64,000 nt of DNA, from contig NZ_JAFICD010000001.1 in NCBI RefSeq assembly GCF_017833525.1, forward strand, positions 1,736,001 through 1,800,000. Reading direction: 5' to 3'. Below are positions 26,124-36,854 of the stretch, piece by piece. The translations under genes and the position numbers were made by a program. The stretch is from Duganella sp. 1411 (GTDB lineage: Bacteria > Pseudomonadota > Gammaproteobacteria > Burkholderiales > Burkholderiaceae_D). Below the pieces are notes generated by a model. That model was given only the letters and a program-made list of their open reading frames with translations, had not been told where the DNA came from and did no database searches. Position 1 is the first letter of the stretch; each line of letters starts with the position of its first letter.

Positions 26124-27050
26124 ATGATCAAGACACTAATACAACCCACGTTGGCCTTGCTGCTGGCCGCCACCGGCGCCGCCAACGCGGCCACCGGCCT
26201 GTACGTCGATCCGCAGTCGAGCGCGGCGGTCTGGGCCCGGGCCAACCCGAGCGACGGCCGCGCCGCCGATATCGCCAACCGCATCGCCAATCAACCGGGC
26301 GCCAGGTGGTTCGGCGGCTGGAGCGGCGACATCGGCAGCGCCGTCGGCGGCTACGTGGGCGCGGCGGCGGCGGCCAACCGGATTCCGGTGCTGGTGGCCT
26401 ACAACATTCCCGCGCGCGACTGCGGCCAAGCCAGCGCCGGCGGCGCCGGCTCGCTGGCGGCCTACCAGGATTGGATACGGGCGTTCGCCAGCGCGTTGGG
26501 TAACCGCCAGGCGATCGTCGTGCTGGAGCCGGACGCGCTGCCCCAGCTCGATTGCCTCGACGCCAACGGCAAGGCCGCGCGCCTGCAACTGTTCCAGTAC
26601 GCGGTGACGCAGTTCAAGAACCTGGCGACGCAGACCTCGCTCTACCTCGACATCGGCAACAGCTCGTGGCTGGCGCCGGCCGAAGCGGCGACCCGCCTGG
26701 CCAACGCCGGCATCGCCAACGCCCACGGTTTTTCGCTCAACGTGTCGAACTACCGCACCGACGCCGAAAGCAACGCCTACGGCATCGCCGTGAGCAACGC
26801 GCTGCAGCAGCAAAAGGGCTACGGCAAACCGTTCGTCGTCGATACCAGCCGCAATGGCAACGGTCCCAACGGCACCCAGTGGTGCGACCCGGCCGGCCGC
26901 AAGATCGGTGTGACCTCGCGCATCAACCCGGCCGGCAGCCAGCCGGAAATGACGTTGTGGATCAAATCGCCGGGCGAGGCGGACGGTTGCGCGGCGGCGG
27001 CCGGCGCGTTCTCGCCGGAGCTGGCCTATAAATTGATCTACGGCTATTGA
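26124..27050 (+). CDS. GH6 family endoglucanase/cellulase
   Basis: This 308-residue secreted glycoside hydrolase family 6 enzyme hydrolyses beta-1,4-glucan by inversion. A signal peptide ends near ANA-ATGLY (residue 22). Family segments include VLVAYNIPARDCG, the catalytic-acid region VVLEPDALPQLDC, LNVSNYRTDAESNAYG, FVVDTSRNGNGP, CDPAGRKIG and LWIKSPGEADGC. It is a catalytic domain only, with no carbohydrate-binding module, so it probably acts on soluble or amorphous cellulose. GGAG precedes the ATG, and a strong terminator follows. Confidence 0.93.
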   Translation: MIKTLIQPTLALLLAATGAANAATGLYVDPQSSAAVWARANPSDGRAADIANRIANQPGARWFGGWSGDIGSAVGGYVGAAAAANRIPVLVAYNIPARDCGQASAGGAGSLAAYQDWIRAFASALGNRQAIVVLEPDALPQLDCLDANGKAARLQLFQYAVTQFKNLATQTSLYLDIGNSSWLAPAEAATRLANAGIANAHGFSLNVSNYRTDAESNAYGIAVSNALQQQKGYGKPFVVDTSRNGNGPNGTQWCDPAGRKIGVTSRINPAGSQPEMTLWIKSPGEADGCAAAAGAFSPELAYKLIYGY

Positions 27051-27080
27051 GCGGCGGGCGCACCCCGGCGGCGCGCCCAT

Positions 27081-27115
27081 AAAAAAAGGGCTTTGCCGTC
27101 GTGGCAAAGCCCTTT
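27081..27115. terminator. bidirectional rho-independent terminator
   Basis: A perfect 13-base stem (27085-27097 with 27103-27115; AAAGGGCTTTGCC arm) encloses a 5-base loop. The run of A at 27081-27087 becomes a U-tract on the minus strand, so it is strongest for the EF-hand-like gene, but it also stands just after the GH6 stop codon between the convergent genes. Confidence 0.9.
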
Positions 27116-27137
27116 CTGATAGATGCTTGAGGCGGGA

Positions 27138-27761
27138 TCAGGCCAGCGCGGCCGCCACCACGCCGTAGGCGCGATTGGCTTCGGTCAGCGAGAACGCGGA
27201 CGGACCGTCGACCAGCGCGTCGGTCGAGCGCTCGCTGCTGCGATAGGTGATCGGCAGCTGATAGCGGCGGCGCTCTTCTTCGCTGATCTTGCCGTCGTTG
27301 TTCAAGTCGGCCGCCTGGTGATTCTTGTCGCGCAGGCCTAGCACGCCGTCTTCGCCCACGCCGGGCAAAGGCTCCGGCGACACCAAGTTTTCCGGCGTGT
27401 CGTTATCGAGACCGAACTTGGCTTGGAAGATCTGGGTTTCCGGACGCAGCGCCAGGCGCTTCAGGCCGTCGTCGAACTGTTTCAACGCCTGCTTCAGGCC
27501 GTCGTCATCGGATTCGTTGACGGCCTTGACCATCGCGCTGGCCTTGTCGGCGGCGCTGACGGCATTGGTGGCATCGCTGGAGTCGACTTGCGCCGGGGCG
27601 TTAAAGCCAGGCAACGATAAATAAGCAGCAACGGAAGCGTTCAGCTCGACATTTTGCATGTCGGTGGATGGCTCGCGCTTCTTGTTAGGGTCGAGCGCCG
27701 CCTGTGCGATCACATCCGCAAACCGGGTGGCGCCACCTATGGCATTTATCATAATCATCAT
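27138..27761 (-). CDS. hypothetical protein with EF-hand-like calcium loop
   Basis: This 207-residue acidic protein has no clear signal peptide. One canonical EF-hand-type loop is visible, DLNNDGKISEEE (about 154-165), with Asp/Asn at positions 1, 3 and 5 and Glu at 12. The rest is helical and polar, and no family is recognised. The double ATG start at 27761/27758 follows CAGGAG; the second has better spacing. It is flanked by secreted polysaccharide-degrading enzymes, but a role in that process is only suggested by position. Confidence 0.65.
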   Translation of the reverse strand: MMIMINAIGGATRFADVIAQAALDPNKKREPSTDMQNVELNASVAAYLSLPGFNAPAQVDSSDATNAVSAADKASAMVKAVNESDDDGLKQALKQFDDGLKRLALRPETQIFQAKFGLDNDTPENLVSPEPLPGVGEDGVLGLRDKNHQAADLNNDGKISEEERRRYQLPITYRSSERSTDALVDGPSAFSLTEANRAYGVVAAALA

Positions 27762-27961
27762 CGACTCCTGTAGGGAGATTCCTCACAGCACAATTCTACC
27801 AATAATTTTCCCTAGAAGCACCATTTTTAGCGGGCTGCAGCCGCGAAAAGTTGATTATTCGCACGAAAATACGGGTAACTCATCGTTAAAATTTATCGGT
27901 TTTCGATTGCTATAGTTTCTATTCATAGCGATAACTTGCGTTCGAACATGCTGCGGGTTTT

Positions 27962-27998
27962 ATTGGCCAGTCCACCTTGCGTGATTGGTCAGACCACC
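27962..27998 (+). promoter_or_regulatory. two TTGGTCAGACCAC-type repeats, operator candidate of the pectin operon
   Basis: ATTGGCCAGTCCACC (27962-27976) and ATTGGTCAGACCACC (27984-27998) are near-identical direct repeats 22 bases apart, about two helical turns. The second contains the perfect dyad TGGTC-A-GACCA. Such half-sites resemble operators of FadR-subfamily GntR regulators, which control hexuronate use in many proteobacteria. They lie about 190 bases before the PEP-CTERM and pectinase genes. The surrounding 27781-28186 is otherwise AT-rich DNA with no gene seen. Confidence 0.5.
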
Positions 27999-28186
27999 GT
28001 AGAATTGACCACAGGAATTAGCAAACTTACATCGCCTTCCCGTAACACCACCTGTACGACAGATTTTTGACCAACCGCGAGCTCGGCGCTTCCTGCGTCC
28101 TCCTCTCGGTGGCACGGCATACGCGAGGTGTGCCGACCGGCGACCGGCAAAGACCGGCGTTGTTGAACCCAATATCTGGAGACAAA

Positions 28187-28786
28187 ATGCACACCTCACT
28201 ACACAAAGCCGTGGCCGCCGCATGTTTCGCGCTGGCCGCCGGCGCCGCGCACGCGGCCGCCGATCCGCTGCACAACGCGATCATCACCGCCAGCTACAAC
28301 GGCCAGCCCGGCGGCATGCTGGGCGCCGACCACCTGTTCGCCGATGAAGCGGGCAGCAATGTCAGCGCCCTCGATCCGATCGAGCCGGGCGCCGAATTCC
28401 TGAGCCGCGACTACCTGCTGGCGTTCGACTTCGCCCCCGACGGCCGCCTGACCATCTTCAACAACGGCGCCCTGCCCGCCGGCGCCTACAGCGCCAGCTT
28501 CGATTTTGGCGCCACCCTGGCCGCGCCCATCACCGGCTTCAGCGTGCTCGATGCCGGCCCCACCAGCGGCACGCCGGTGCTCAGCATCGTCAACGGCCAC
28601 ACCATCTCGATCGACCTGACGGACGTGGCCTGGAACGGCGACTTCAGCGCGCTGACGACCGCGATCACCTTGCAAGGACCGGTGGCGCCGGTGCCCGAAC
28701 CGGATGCCGCGTGGATGATGCTGGCCGGCCTGGTCGGCATCGGCATGCTGGCCCGCCGCCGCCGCGACGCCGCGACACCGCGCTAA
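28187..28786 (+). CDS. PEP-CTERM sorting-domain protein
   Basis: This 199-residue exported protein has a signal peptide (about 1-24, ending AHA-AADP). The C-terminus carries the tripartite PEP-CTERM signal: VPEPDAAW, a hydrophobic helix (MMLAGLVGIGMLA) and a basic cluster RRRRD. Such proteins are processed by exosortase and often linked to exopolysaccharide. Start 28187 follows CTGGAG and is preferred over the upstream open frame. It sits 28 bases before the pectinase gene on the same strand, suggesting co-expression. Its own function is unknown. Confidence 0.87.
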   Translation: MHTSLHKAVAAACFALAAGAAHAAADPLHNAIITASYNGQPGGMLGADHLFADEAGSNVSALDPIEPGAEFLSRDYLLAFDFAPDGRLTIFNNGALPAGAYSASFDFGATLAAPITGFSVLDAGPTSGTPVLSIVNGHTISIDLTDVAWNGDFSALTTAITLQGPVAPVPEPDAAWMMLAGLVGIGMLARRRRDAATPR

Positions 28787-28814
28787 CAACGCCCACCCAA
28801 ACAAGGAGCATTCA

Positions 28815-31800
28815 ATGAAACTGACTCGTTTCAGGGCCGCGCTACGCCTGTCCTGTTCACTGGCCGTATCTTTATCGCTGTTCGCGGCCACCGCCGTCAG
28901 CGCCGCCGCCATCGATTCCGCGCTGCAAACCGCGCCCGCCGACGGCTTCGCCGGCCAGGCCGGCGGCACCGTCGGCGGGTCCGCCGCGATCCCGTCGCAG
29001 ATCTACACCGCCACCAATCGCGCCGAATTGGTCGCTGCGCTTCGGCGCGGCGCCGCCAATCCGAAGATCGTCAAGCTGCGCGGCACCATCGATATGAGCG
29101 AGGGCGTGCCCTACGCGAACACCGGCGACCAGGCCAGCCGCGGCCTGATACGCCTGCCCAGCAACACCACGCTGATCGGCGACGGCGCGGGCGCCGGCAT
29201 CGTCAACGGCCATATCGTCGTCGCCGGCGTCTCGCAGGTCATCATCCGCAACCTGAAGATCGTCAACCCGTGCGACGTCGGTCCGATCTGGGACCCGAAC
29301 GACGGCGCCCTGGGCAACTGGAACTCGGCCTTCGACGCCATCGGCGTGACCACCTCGGATCACGTCTGGGTCGACCACAACACCTTCACCGACGGCGCCA
29401 TGACCGACGACCTGCTGCCGATCGAGAACGGCCAGGTCAAGCAATGCCACGACGGTTCGGTCGACATCACCAAGGCGTCGGATTACGTGACCGTGTCGTA
29501 TAACGTCTTCGGTCAGCACCGTAAAAATAACCTGATCGGCTCCAGCGACAACGACCCCGCCGACGCGGGCAAGCTGCACGTCAGCTTCAGCAACAACGTC
29601 TTCCGCGATGTCGTCAGCCGCTCGCCGCGCGTGCGCTACGGCCAGGTCCACATGTTCAACAACTACTTCGTGGGCAGCAAGACGAATCCGGTCTATCCGC
29701 ACGAATACTCGATCGGCGTGGGCCACGCTTCGCAGATCCTGTCGCACAACAACGTGTTCGAGATCGCCGGCGGAGCTGCCGCGCTGCGCTGCCGCGACGT
29801 CATCGAACCGATAGGCGGCACCATCCGGGGCACCTTCAAGGACACCGGCTCGGCGCTCAACGGCGCGCCGCTGAGCGGCTGCACAGTGCCGCTCAACGTC
29901 ACCTTCACCGCGCCGTACGCGTACACCGCGCGTCCGCTGGCGCTGGTCAAGGCCAACGCGCTGGCACAGGCCGGCGACGGCAAGCTGACCACCACCATCA
30001 CCGGCAGCGGCGACGTCACGCCCGACACCACCGTCACGCTGAACTGCCCGCCCACGGGACTCTACTTCTGCGACGACTTCCAGAACGGCGGCACCGCCAA
30101 CTGGAACCTGCTGCCGGTGGCCGGCGCCAACGGCAGCTTCAGCGTCAAGGCCGAAAGCGTCGGCGCGACCAACCTGGTGATGCAGTACACCGCCGCCACC
30201 ACCGGCGGCGTGCTGGCGCTGCTCAAGCCCGCCGCGCTGGCCGCCGTGCCGTCGGCCGACTACTACGTCGAGGCCCGCATCAAGCCGATGACCAACAGCA
30301 CCACCGGCAACAAGCAGCTGTATCTGATCACGCGCTACAAGGACGCCAACAACTGGTACGGCGCCGGCCTGAACGTGCAAAGCAGCACCGCCAGCACGCA
30401 GGTGGAGATCGCCCGCATGCTCAACGCCACGCTGTCGCGTCCCAAACAGGCGAAAAAACCGATCCTGATGGACGCCCAGTTCTACACGGTGCGCTTCGAA
30501 ATGATCGGCACCGCCCTCACCGTCTACCTGGACGGCGAGGCGCTGGGCACCGTGACCGACGCGTCGTTCGCCGAACGCGGTCTGGTGGGGCTGTACACCA
30601 CCAACAAGTCGTTCCAGATCGACGACGTGCGCATCGGCGACCCGTCGCTCAAACCCGCGCAGCTGACGCTCAATCCATCGTCGGTGGCCTACATCGCCGA
30701 GGTGGGCGACACGCCGCTGGCCATCAACGTCACCGCCGTCAAACCGGACGGCACACAGGATAGCTACACGGCCGCCTCCAGCAAGCCGGGTGTGGCCGCC
30801 GTCGCCGTCAACGGCGGCACGCTGACGCTCACGCCCGTCGGCGCCGGCACCGCGACGATCACCGTCACCAGCGCATCGGATCCCACGCTGCAGCGGACCA
30901 TCGCGGCCACCATCAGCCCTCAGTTCGTGCAGCCGTCGCAGGCCTATCCGCTGGGCGGCGCCACGCAGCCGGCCGCCGCCGCCGCTTCGGCCCACGTCGA
31001 CGCCCCGCTCAAGCTGACCTTCGATACCGCGCCGACCCTGGGCGCCGGCGGCAGCATCCGCATCTTCCGCAAGAGCGACGACGCGCTGGTCGACGTCATC
31101 CGCTTGACCGGCGAGACGGATATCCTGGGCTACGCCGGCCAGGCCACGGTCCGCAAGGTCAACACCACGCCGGTCACGATCAGCGGCAATACGGTGACGA
31201 TCAAACCGCACAGCAACAAGCTCGATTACGGCACCGAGTACTACGTCGCCATCTCCAACGGCGTGTTCACCGGCACCTCGCTGGGCGGCATCCCGTTCGT
31301 CGGCATCGGCAAACTGGGTGACTGGTCGTTCACCACGCGCGCCTCGGGACCGGCGCCGGGCGCCGCCAGCGTGACCGTGGGCGCGGCCGACGACGCCGAC
31401 TTCAGCTCCGTGCAGGCGGCGCTCAATTATGCGATGAAGGACGTGGCGGTCAATGATCCGCTGACGATCACCGTGCGCAACGGCACCTATACCGAGCTGC
31501 TTTACCTGCGCGGCAAAAACAACGTCACGCTGGTGGGCGAAAGCCGCGACGGCGCCGTCATCCAGTACACCAACTACGACAGCTTAAACAGCGGCACCGG
31601 CGGCAGCCAGCCCGCCGACAGCGCGGCGACTTCAGGCGGCCGCCCGGTGATGCTGGTGGAAGCGGCCGACATGCTGACCATCGACACGCTCACGCTGCGC
31701 AACACGACGCTGCGCTCCAGCGCCATCTCGGCCCAGGCGGAGGCGATCTACTTCAACAACGACAGCGGCCGGCTGGTGGCGAAGAACGCCGCCTTCTTCA

Positions 31801-32399
31801 GCGAGCAGGATACGCTGAACCTCAAGGGCTACGCCTGGTTCTACCGCAGCCTGGTGGCGGGGAACGTGGACTTCATCTGGGGTGGCAGCCGCGCGGCGCT
31901 GTTCGAGGAAAGCGAAATCCGCTCGGTCGGCGACACCACCAGCGCGACCGGCGGCGGCTACGTGCTGCAGGCACGCGTGCCCAACGCCACGGACAAGGGC
32001 TTCGTCTTCCTCAACAGCAGCCTGACGCACGGCCCCGGTCCGGGTCCGCTGCACGGCGACGTGCCGGCCGGCGCCACCTGGCTGGCGCGCAGTCCGGGCG
32101 GGACCTCGACGTGGGACAACATCGCCTTCATCAATACCAAGATGGATAACCACATCGCCACCGCCGGCTGGGCCGGCGCGGGTGTCAACGGCCAGCCGGC
32201 GCCGAATCCGGTGGTGCCGACGGCGGCCAGCGGCTGGCGCGAGTACGGCAGCACCACGCTGGGCGGCGATCCGATCAACCTGGCCGCGCGCGTGGGCGGC
32301 TTCCAGTTGAGCGCAACCGATGTCGCGGCGGGTTTCGCCAACCGCGCGCTGGTGTTCTCCGCATGGAACGGCGGCGCCGGATGGGACCCGCAGCCTTAA
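28815..32399 (+). CDS. bifunctional secreted pectate lyase (PL1) / pectin methylesterase (CE8)
   Basis: This 1194-residue secreted multidomain enzyme has a signal peptide (about 1-32) and then a PL1 pectate lyase domain (about 45-380) with HVWVDHNTFTDG (about 182), HDGSVDITKASDYVTVSYN and RSPRVRYG (about 269, catalytic Arg region). Next come a LamG-like beta domain (about 400-610), a bacterial Ig-like domain (about 617-700), an SbsA-type Ig domain (about 710-850) and a CE8 pectinesterase (about 855-1190) with EAIYFNNDSGR, SEQDTLN and the signature GNVDFIWGG (about 1016). The esterase would remove methyl groups so that the lyase can cut the polygalacturonate. AAGGAG precedes the ATG. The stop abuts the convergent pcaD stop with no gap. 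Confidence 0.92.
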   Translation: MKLTRFRAALRLSCSLAVSLSLFAATAVSAAAIDSALQTAPADGFAGQAGGTVGGSAAIPSQIYTATNRAELVAALRRGAANPKIVKLRGTIDMSEGVPYANTGDQASRGLIRLPSNTTLIGDGAGAGIVNGHIVVAGVSQVIIRNLKIVNPCDVGPIWDPNDGALGNWNSAFDAIGVTTSDHVWVDHNTFTDGAMTDDLLPIENGQVKQCHDGSVDITKASDYVTVSYNVFGQHRKNNLIGSSDNDPADAGKLHVSFSNNVFRDVVSRSPRVRYGQVHMFNNYFVGSKTNPVYPHEYSIGVGHASQILSHNNVFEIAGGAAALRCRDVIEPIGGTIRGTFKDTGSALNGAPLSGCTVPLNVTFTAPYAYTARPLALVKANALAQAGDGKLTTTITGSGDVTPDTTVTLNCPPTGLYFCDDFQNGGTANWNLLPVAGANGSFSVKAESVGATNLVMQYTAATTGGVLALLKPAALAAVPSADYYVEARIKPMTNSTTGNKQLYLITRYKDANNWYGAGLNVQSSTASTQVEIARMLNATLSRPKQAKKPILMDAQFYTVRFEMIGTALTVYLDGEALGTVTDASFAERGLVGLYTTNKSFQIDDVRIGDPSLKPAQLTLNPSSVAYIAEVGDTPLAINVTAVKPDGTQDSYTAASSKPGVAAVAVNGGTLTLTPVGAGTATITVTSASDPTLQRTIAATISPQFVQPSQAYPLGGATQPAAAAASAHVDAPLKLTFDTAPTLGAGGSIRIFRKSDDALVDVIRLTGETDILGYAGQATVRKVNTTPVTISGNTVTIKPHSNKLDYGTEYYVAISNGVFTGTSLGGIPFVGIGKLGDWSFTTRASGPAPGAASVTVGAADDADFSSVQAALNYAMKDVAVNDPLTITVRNGTYTELLYLRGKNNVTLVGESRDGAVIQYTNYDSLNSGTGGSQPADSAATSGGRPVMLVEAADMLTIDTLTLRNTTLRSSAISAQAEAIYFNNDSGRLVAKNAAFFSEQDTLNLKGYAWFYRSLVAGNVDFIWGGSRAALFEESEIRSVGDTTSATGGGYVLQARVPNATDKGFVFLNSSLTHGPGPGPLHGDVPAGATWLARSPGGTSTWDNIAFINTKMDNHIATAGWAGAGVNGQPAPNPVVPTAASGWREYGSTTLGGDPINLAARVGGFQLSATDVAAGFANRALVFSAWNGGAGWDPQP

Positions 32400-33164
32400 T
32401 CAGCGCAGGAACGCCGCCAGCGCCTGATTGAAGGCTTGGGGCGCTTCGATGTTCGAGATATGGGACGCGGCCAGCGTGACGGTGGCCGCGTCCTTGATCT
32501 TTTGTTGCATGAAGGCGGCATCGACCGGTGTCGTCACCGGGTCGTGCGCGCCGGCGATGATCAGCGTCGCATTGGGTATCGTGGCGATTTTCTCGCGCAG
32601 GTCGGCGACGGCCAGCGCCTCGCAGCAGGCCGCGTAGCCGTCCACGTTCCCCTGCCGCAGGGCCGCCACCAGCGCGGCCACGCGTTCCGGCTCGCGGGCG
32701 ACGAAATCCGGCGTGAACCAGCGCCCGGCCGCGCCATCGGCGATGCCGGCCAATCCCTCCTCGCGCGCCATCCGCGCCCGCTGCCGCCAGCCATCCGCCG
32801 TGCCGACGCGCGCGGCCGAATTGGCGATCACCAGTTTATCGATCCTGTCGTACGCGTACACGCCGAGCCACTGCGCGGTCAGCCCGCCCATCGACAACCC
32901 GCAAAAATGCGCGTGGCTGATGCTTAAGTGGTCCATCAGCGCCAGCACGTCGCCGCCCAGCTGCGCAAGGCTGTACGGACCAGCGGGATCGGATGACCGG
33001 CCATGTCCGCGCGTGTCGTAGCGGACGACGTGATAGTCCTTGCTCAGTTCCCGCGCCTGCGCATCCCACATCTCCAGCGTGGTGCCGAGGGAATTGGAGA
33101 ACAACAGCGCCGGCAGCCCCGGGGAACCTTCGGTCTCGTAATGGATTCCGTTCGCGACCGGCAT
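32400..33164 (-). CDS. pcaD: 3-oxoadipate enol-lactonase
   Basis: This 254-residue alpha/beta hydrolase opens beta-ketoadipate enol-lactone to beta-ketoadipate in the catechol/protocatechuate branch. It has the nucleophile elbow CGLSMGGLTAQW (Ser about 93), the acid in AGAHDPVTTP and the His in ASHISNIE. The start at 33164 gives the family N-terminus (PVANGIHYETEG) and lies two bases after the benD stop. It is the last gene of the cat-ben operon. The next-step genes pcaIJ and pcaF are not in the window. Confidence 0.93.
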   Translation of the reverse strand: MPVANGIHYETEGSPGLPALLFSNSLGTTLEMWDAQARELSKDYHVVRYDTRGHGRSSDPAGPYSLAQLGGDVLALMDHLSISHAHFCGLSMGGLTAQWLGVYAYDRIDKLVIANSAARVGTADGWRQRARMAREEGLAGIADGAAGRWFTPDFVAREPERVAALVAALRQGNVDGYAACCEALAVADLREKIATIPNATLIIAGAHDPVTTPVDAAFMQQKIKDAATVTLAASHISNIEAPQAFNQALAAFLR

Positions 33165-33166
33165 GG

Positions 33167-34989
<1,823 letters not shown>

Positions 34990-35469
34990 CTAGAGGTGAT
35001 AGATGTCGATCACCTGGTTGATGTAGTCGTTCTTGAGCACCACGTATTTATTAAGTATCAGCGGGAGCTCGCCGGAAAAATCGATGACGTAGCGCGACAT
35101 GCCGAAGTAGCTGAAATCCGCCTTGTAGCGGTGGCTCAGCGTGTGCCAGTTGAAGCGCACGGTGTAGCGGCCGCCCTCGCACGATTCGATCTCCACGTTG
35201 GCGATATTGTGGCTGGTGCGCGTGTCCGGCATGGTGGCGCTCGAGCGCTCGGTCTTGATGCGGAACACGCGATCCTCCAGGCCTTGCCGGGTCGGATAGT
35301 AGATCAGCGAGATCTCGCGTTGCGGATCGCTGACCAGTTCATCGTCGTCGTCCCACGCGGGCATCCAGAACTGCGCGTCCGGGTGGTAGCACTCCAGCCA
35401 GTCATCCCACTGCTTGTCGTCTAGCAGACGGCTTTCCTTGTAGAGGAAGGCGCTGATTTTGTCGATCAT
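34990..35469 (-). CDS. benB: benzoate 1,2-dioxygenase beta subunit (BenB)
   Basis: This 159-residue small subunit of the ring-hydroxylating dioxygenase has the typical NTF2-like segments [20 protein letters not shown] and [15 protein letters not shown]. It is structural in the alpha3-beta3 enzyme. Its start overlaps the benA stop by ATGA (35466-35469), which fixes the start codon. Confidence 0.95.
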   Translation of the reverse strand: MIDKISAFLYKESRLLDDKQWDDWLECYHPDAQFWMPAWDDDDELVSDPQREISLIYYPTRQGLEDRVFRIKTERSSATMPDTRTSHNIANVEIESCEGGRYTVRFNWHTLSHRYKADFSYFGMSRYVIDFSGELPLILNKYVVLKNDYINQVIDIYHL

Positions 35470-36836
35470 GCCCCCGCTCCTTCGATTTGGATCGCCTTCT
35501 TCATCACGTCCAGCCAATAGCGGTGCTGGATCGTGTACAGGCCCTCGTCCTCGGTCTTGACGCCGCTCATGACGGGCGCCAGGCCGATTTCCCTGGCCGC
35601 CGCGTCGGCGCCTTGCACCCAGTGCGTCGAGCCCCGGCACATGTCGTTCCATTCCAGCGCGCGGCCGTTGTAGCCCTGCTGGCAGGCGCGGAACTCCTCC
35701 AGATCGTCCGGCGTCGCCATGCCGCTGACGTTGAAAAAGTCCTCGTACTGGCGGATGCGCCGCGCGCGCGCCTCGTTCGATTCGCCCTTCGGTGCGATGC
35801 AGTAGATCGTCACCTCCGTCTTGTCGACCGAGATCGGCCGCAGCAAACGGATTTGCGAGCCGAATTGGTCCATCAGGTAGACGTTCGGGTACAGGCAAAG
35901 ATTGCGCGAGCGCTCGATCATCCAGTCCGCCGTGGCGCCACCAAAGCGCTCGGCGTATTCGGCGCGCTTGGGATAGTTGGGCCGGTCCTGCGGGTTGGCC
36001 CACTGGGTCCACAGCAGCAGGTGGCCGTGGTCGAAGGCGTAGAAGCCGCCGCCCTGCTTGCCCCAGTTGCCCGCGTCCATGGCGCGGATATTATCGGGCC
36101 GGACCTCGTTCAAATCCTTGCGGCGGTTGGTGGTGGCCGCATAGTTCCAGTGAACCGCCGAGACGTGGTAGCCGTCGGCGCCATTTTCGGCCTGCAGCTT
36201 CCAGTTGCCCTCGAAGGTATAGGTGGAAGACCCGCGCAGCACTTCCAAGCCATCGGCCGACTGGTTGACGATCATGTCGATGATCTTGCCCGCCTCGCCC
36301 AGGAACTCGGCCAGCGGCAGCACGTCGTCATTCAGGCTACCGAACAGGAAGCCCTTGTAGCTCTCGAAGCGCGCAACCTTCTTCAAGTCGTGCGAGCCTT
36401 CCTTGTTGAAGCAATCCGGATAGCCGGCGCCCTCCGGGTCCTTCACCTTGAGCAGCTTGCCGCTGTTGTTGAAGGTCCAGCCGTGGAACGGGCAGGTGTA
36501 GGTGGCCTTGTTGCCACGTTTGTGGCGGCACAGCTGCGCGCCGCGATGGGTACAGGCGTTGATGAAGGCATTGAGCTCGCCCTGGCGATTGCGCGCGATG
36601 AACACCGGCTGGCGGCCGATATGCGTCGTGTAGTAGTCGTTGTTGTTAGGGATCTGGCTTTCGTGGGCAAGATAGATCCAATTGCCTTCGAAGATATGCT
36701 TCATCTCCAGTTCGAACAGCTCCGGATCGGTGAAGGCGCCGCGATGCAGACGGTAGTCGCCTTTTTCGTGGTCTTCGACCAGGTAGTGGTCCAGGTTTTT
36801 CAGCCCGGCCTTCTTCTCGACGTGAATCGGAATCAT
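35466..36836 (-). CDS. benA: benzoate 1,2-dioxygenase alpha subunit (BenA)
   Basis: This 456-residue catalytic subunit adds both atoms of O2 to benzoate, giving the cis-diol. The Rieske 2Fe-2S motif is CTHRGAQLC with CPFHGW (about 91-115), and the mononuclear iron ligands lie in [11 protein letters not shown] (about 220-230) with a later Asp. The length is normal for BenA/XylX. It follows catA by 18 bases and is expected to be co-transcribed. Confidence 0.96.
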   Translation of the reverse strand: MIPIHVEKKAGLKNLDHYLVEDHEKGDYRLHRGAFTDPELFELEMKHIFEGNWIYLAHESQIPNNNDYYTTHIGRQPVFIARNRQGELNAFINACTHRGAQLCRHKRGNKATYTCPFHGWTFNNSGKLLKVKDPEGAGYPDCFNKEGSHDLKKVARFESYKGFLFGSLNDDVLPLAEFLGEAGKIIDMIVNQSADGLEVLRGSSTYTFEGNWKLQAENGADGYHVSAVHWNYAATTNRRKDLNEVRPDNIRAMDAGNWGKQGGGFYAFDHGHLLLWTQWANPQDRPNYPKRAEYAERFGGATADWMIERSRNLCLYPNVYLMDQFGSQIRLLRPISVDKTEVTIYCIAPKGESNEARARRIRQYEDFFNVSGMATPDDLEEFRACQQGYNGRALEWNDMCRGSTHWVQGADAAAREIGLAPVMSGVKTEDEGLYTIQHRYWLDVMKKAIQIEGAGA

Positions 36837-36854
36837 GATGGCGTTTCCTCTTGT

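Noticed and set aside
28872..31211. Long minus-strand frame within the pectinase gene
   Set aside because: Its composition is that of an antisense shadow (Arg/Asp/Gly/Val-rich) and it lacks any motif, while the plus strand encodes recognised enzyme domains.
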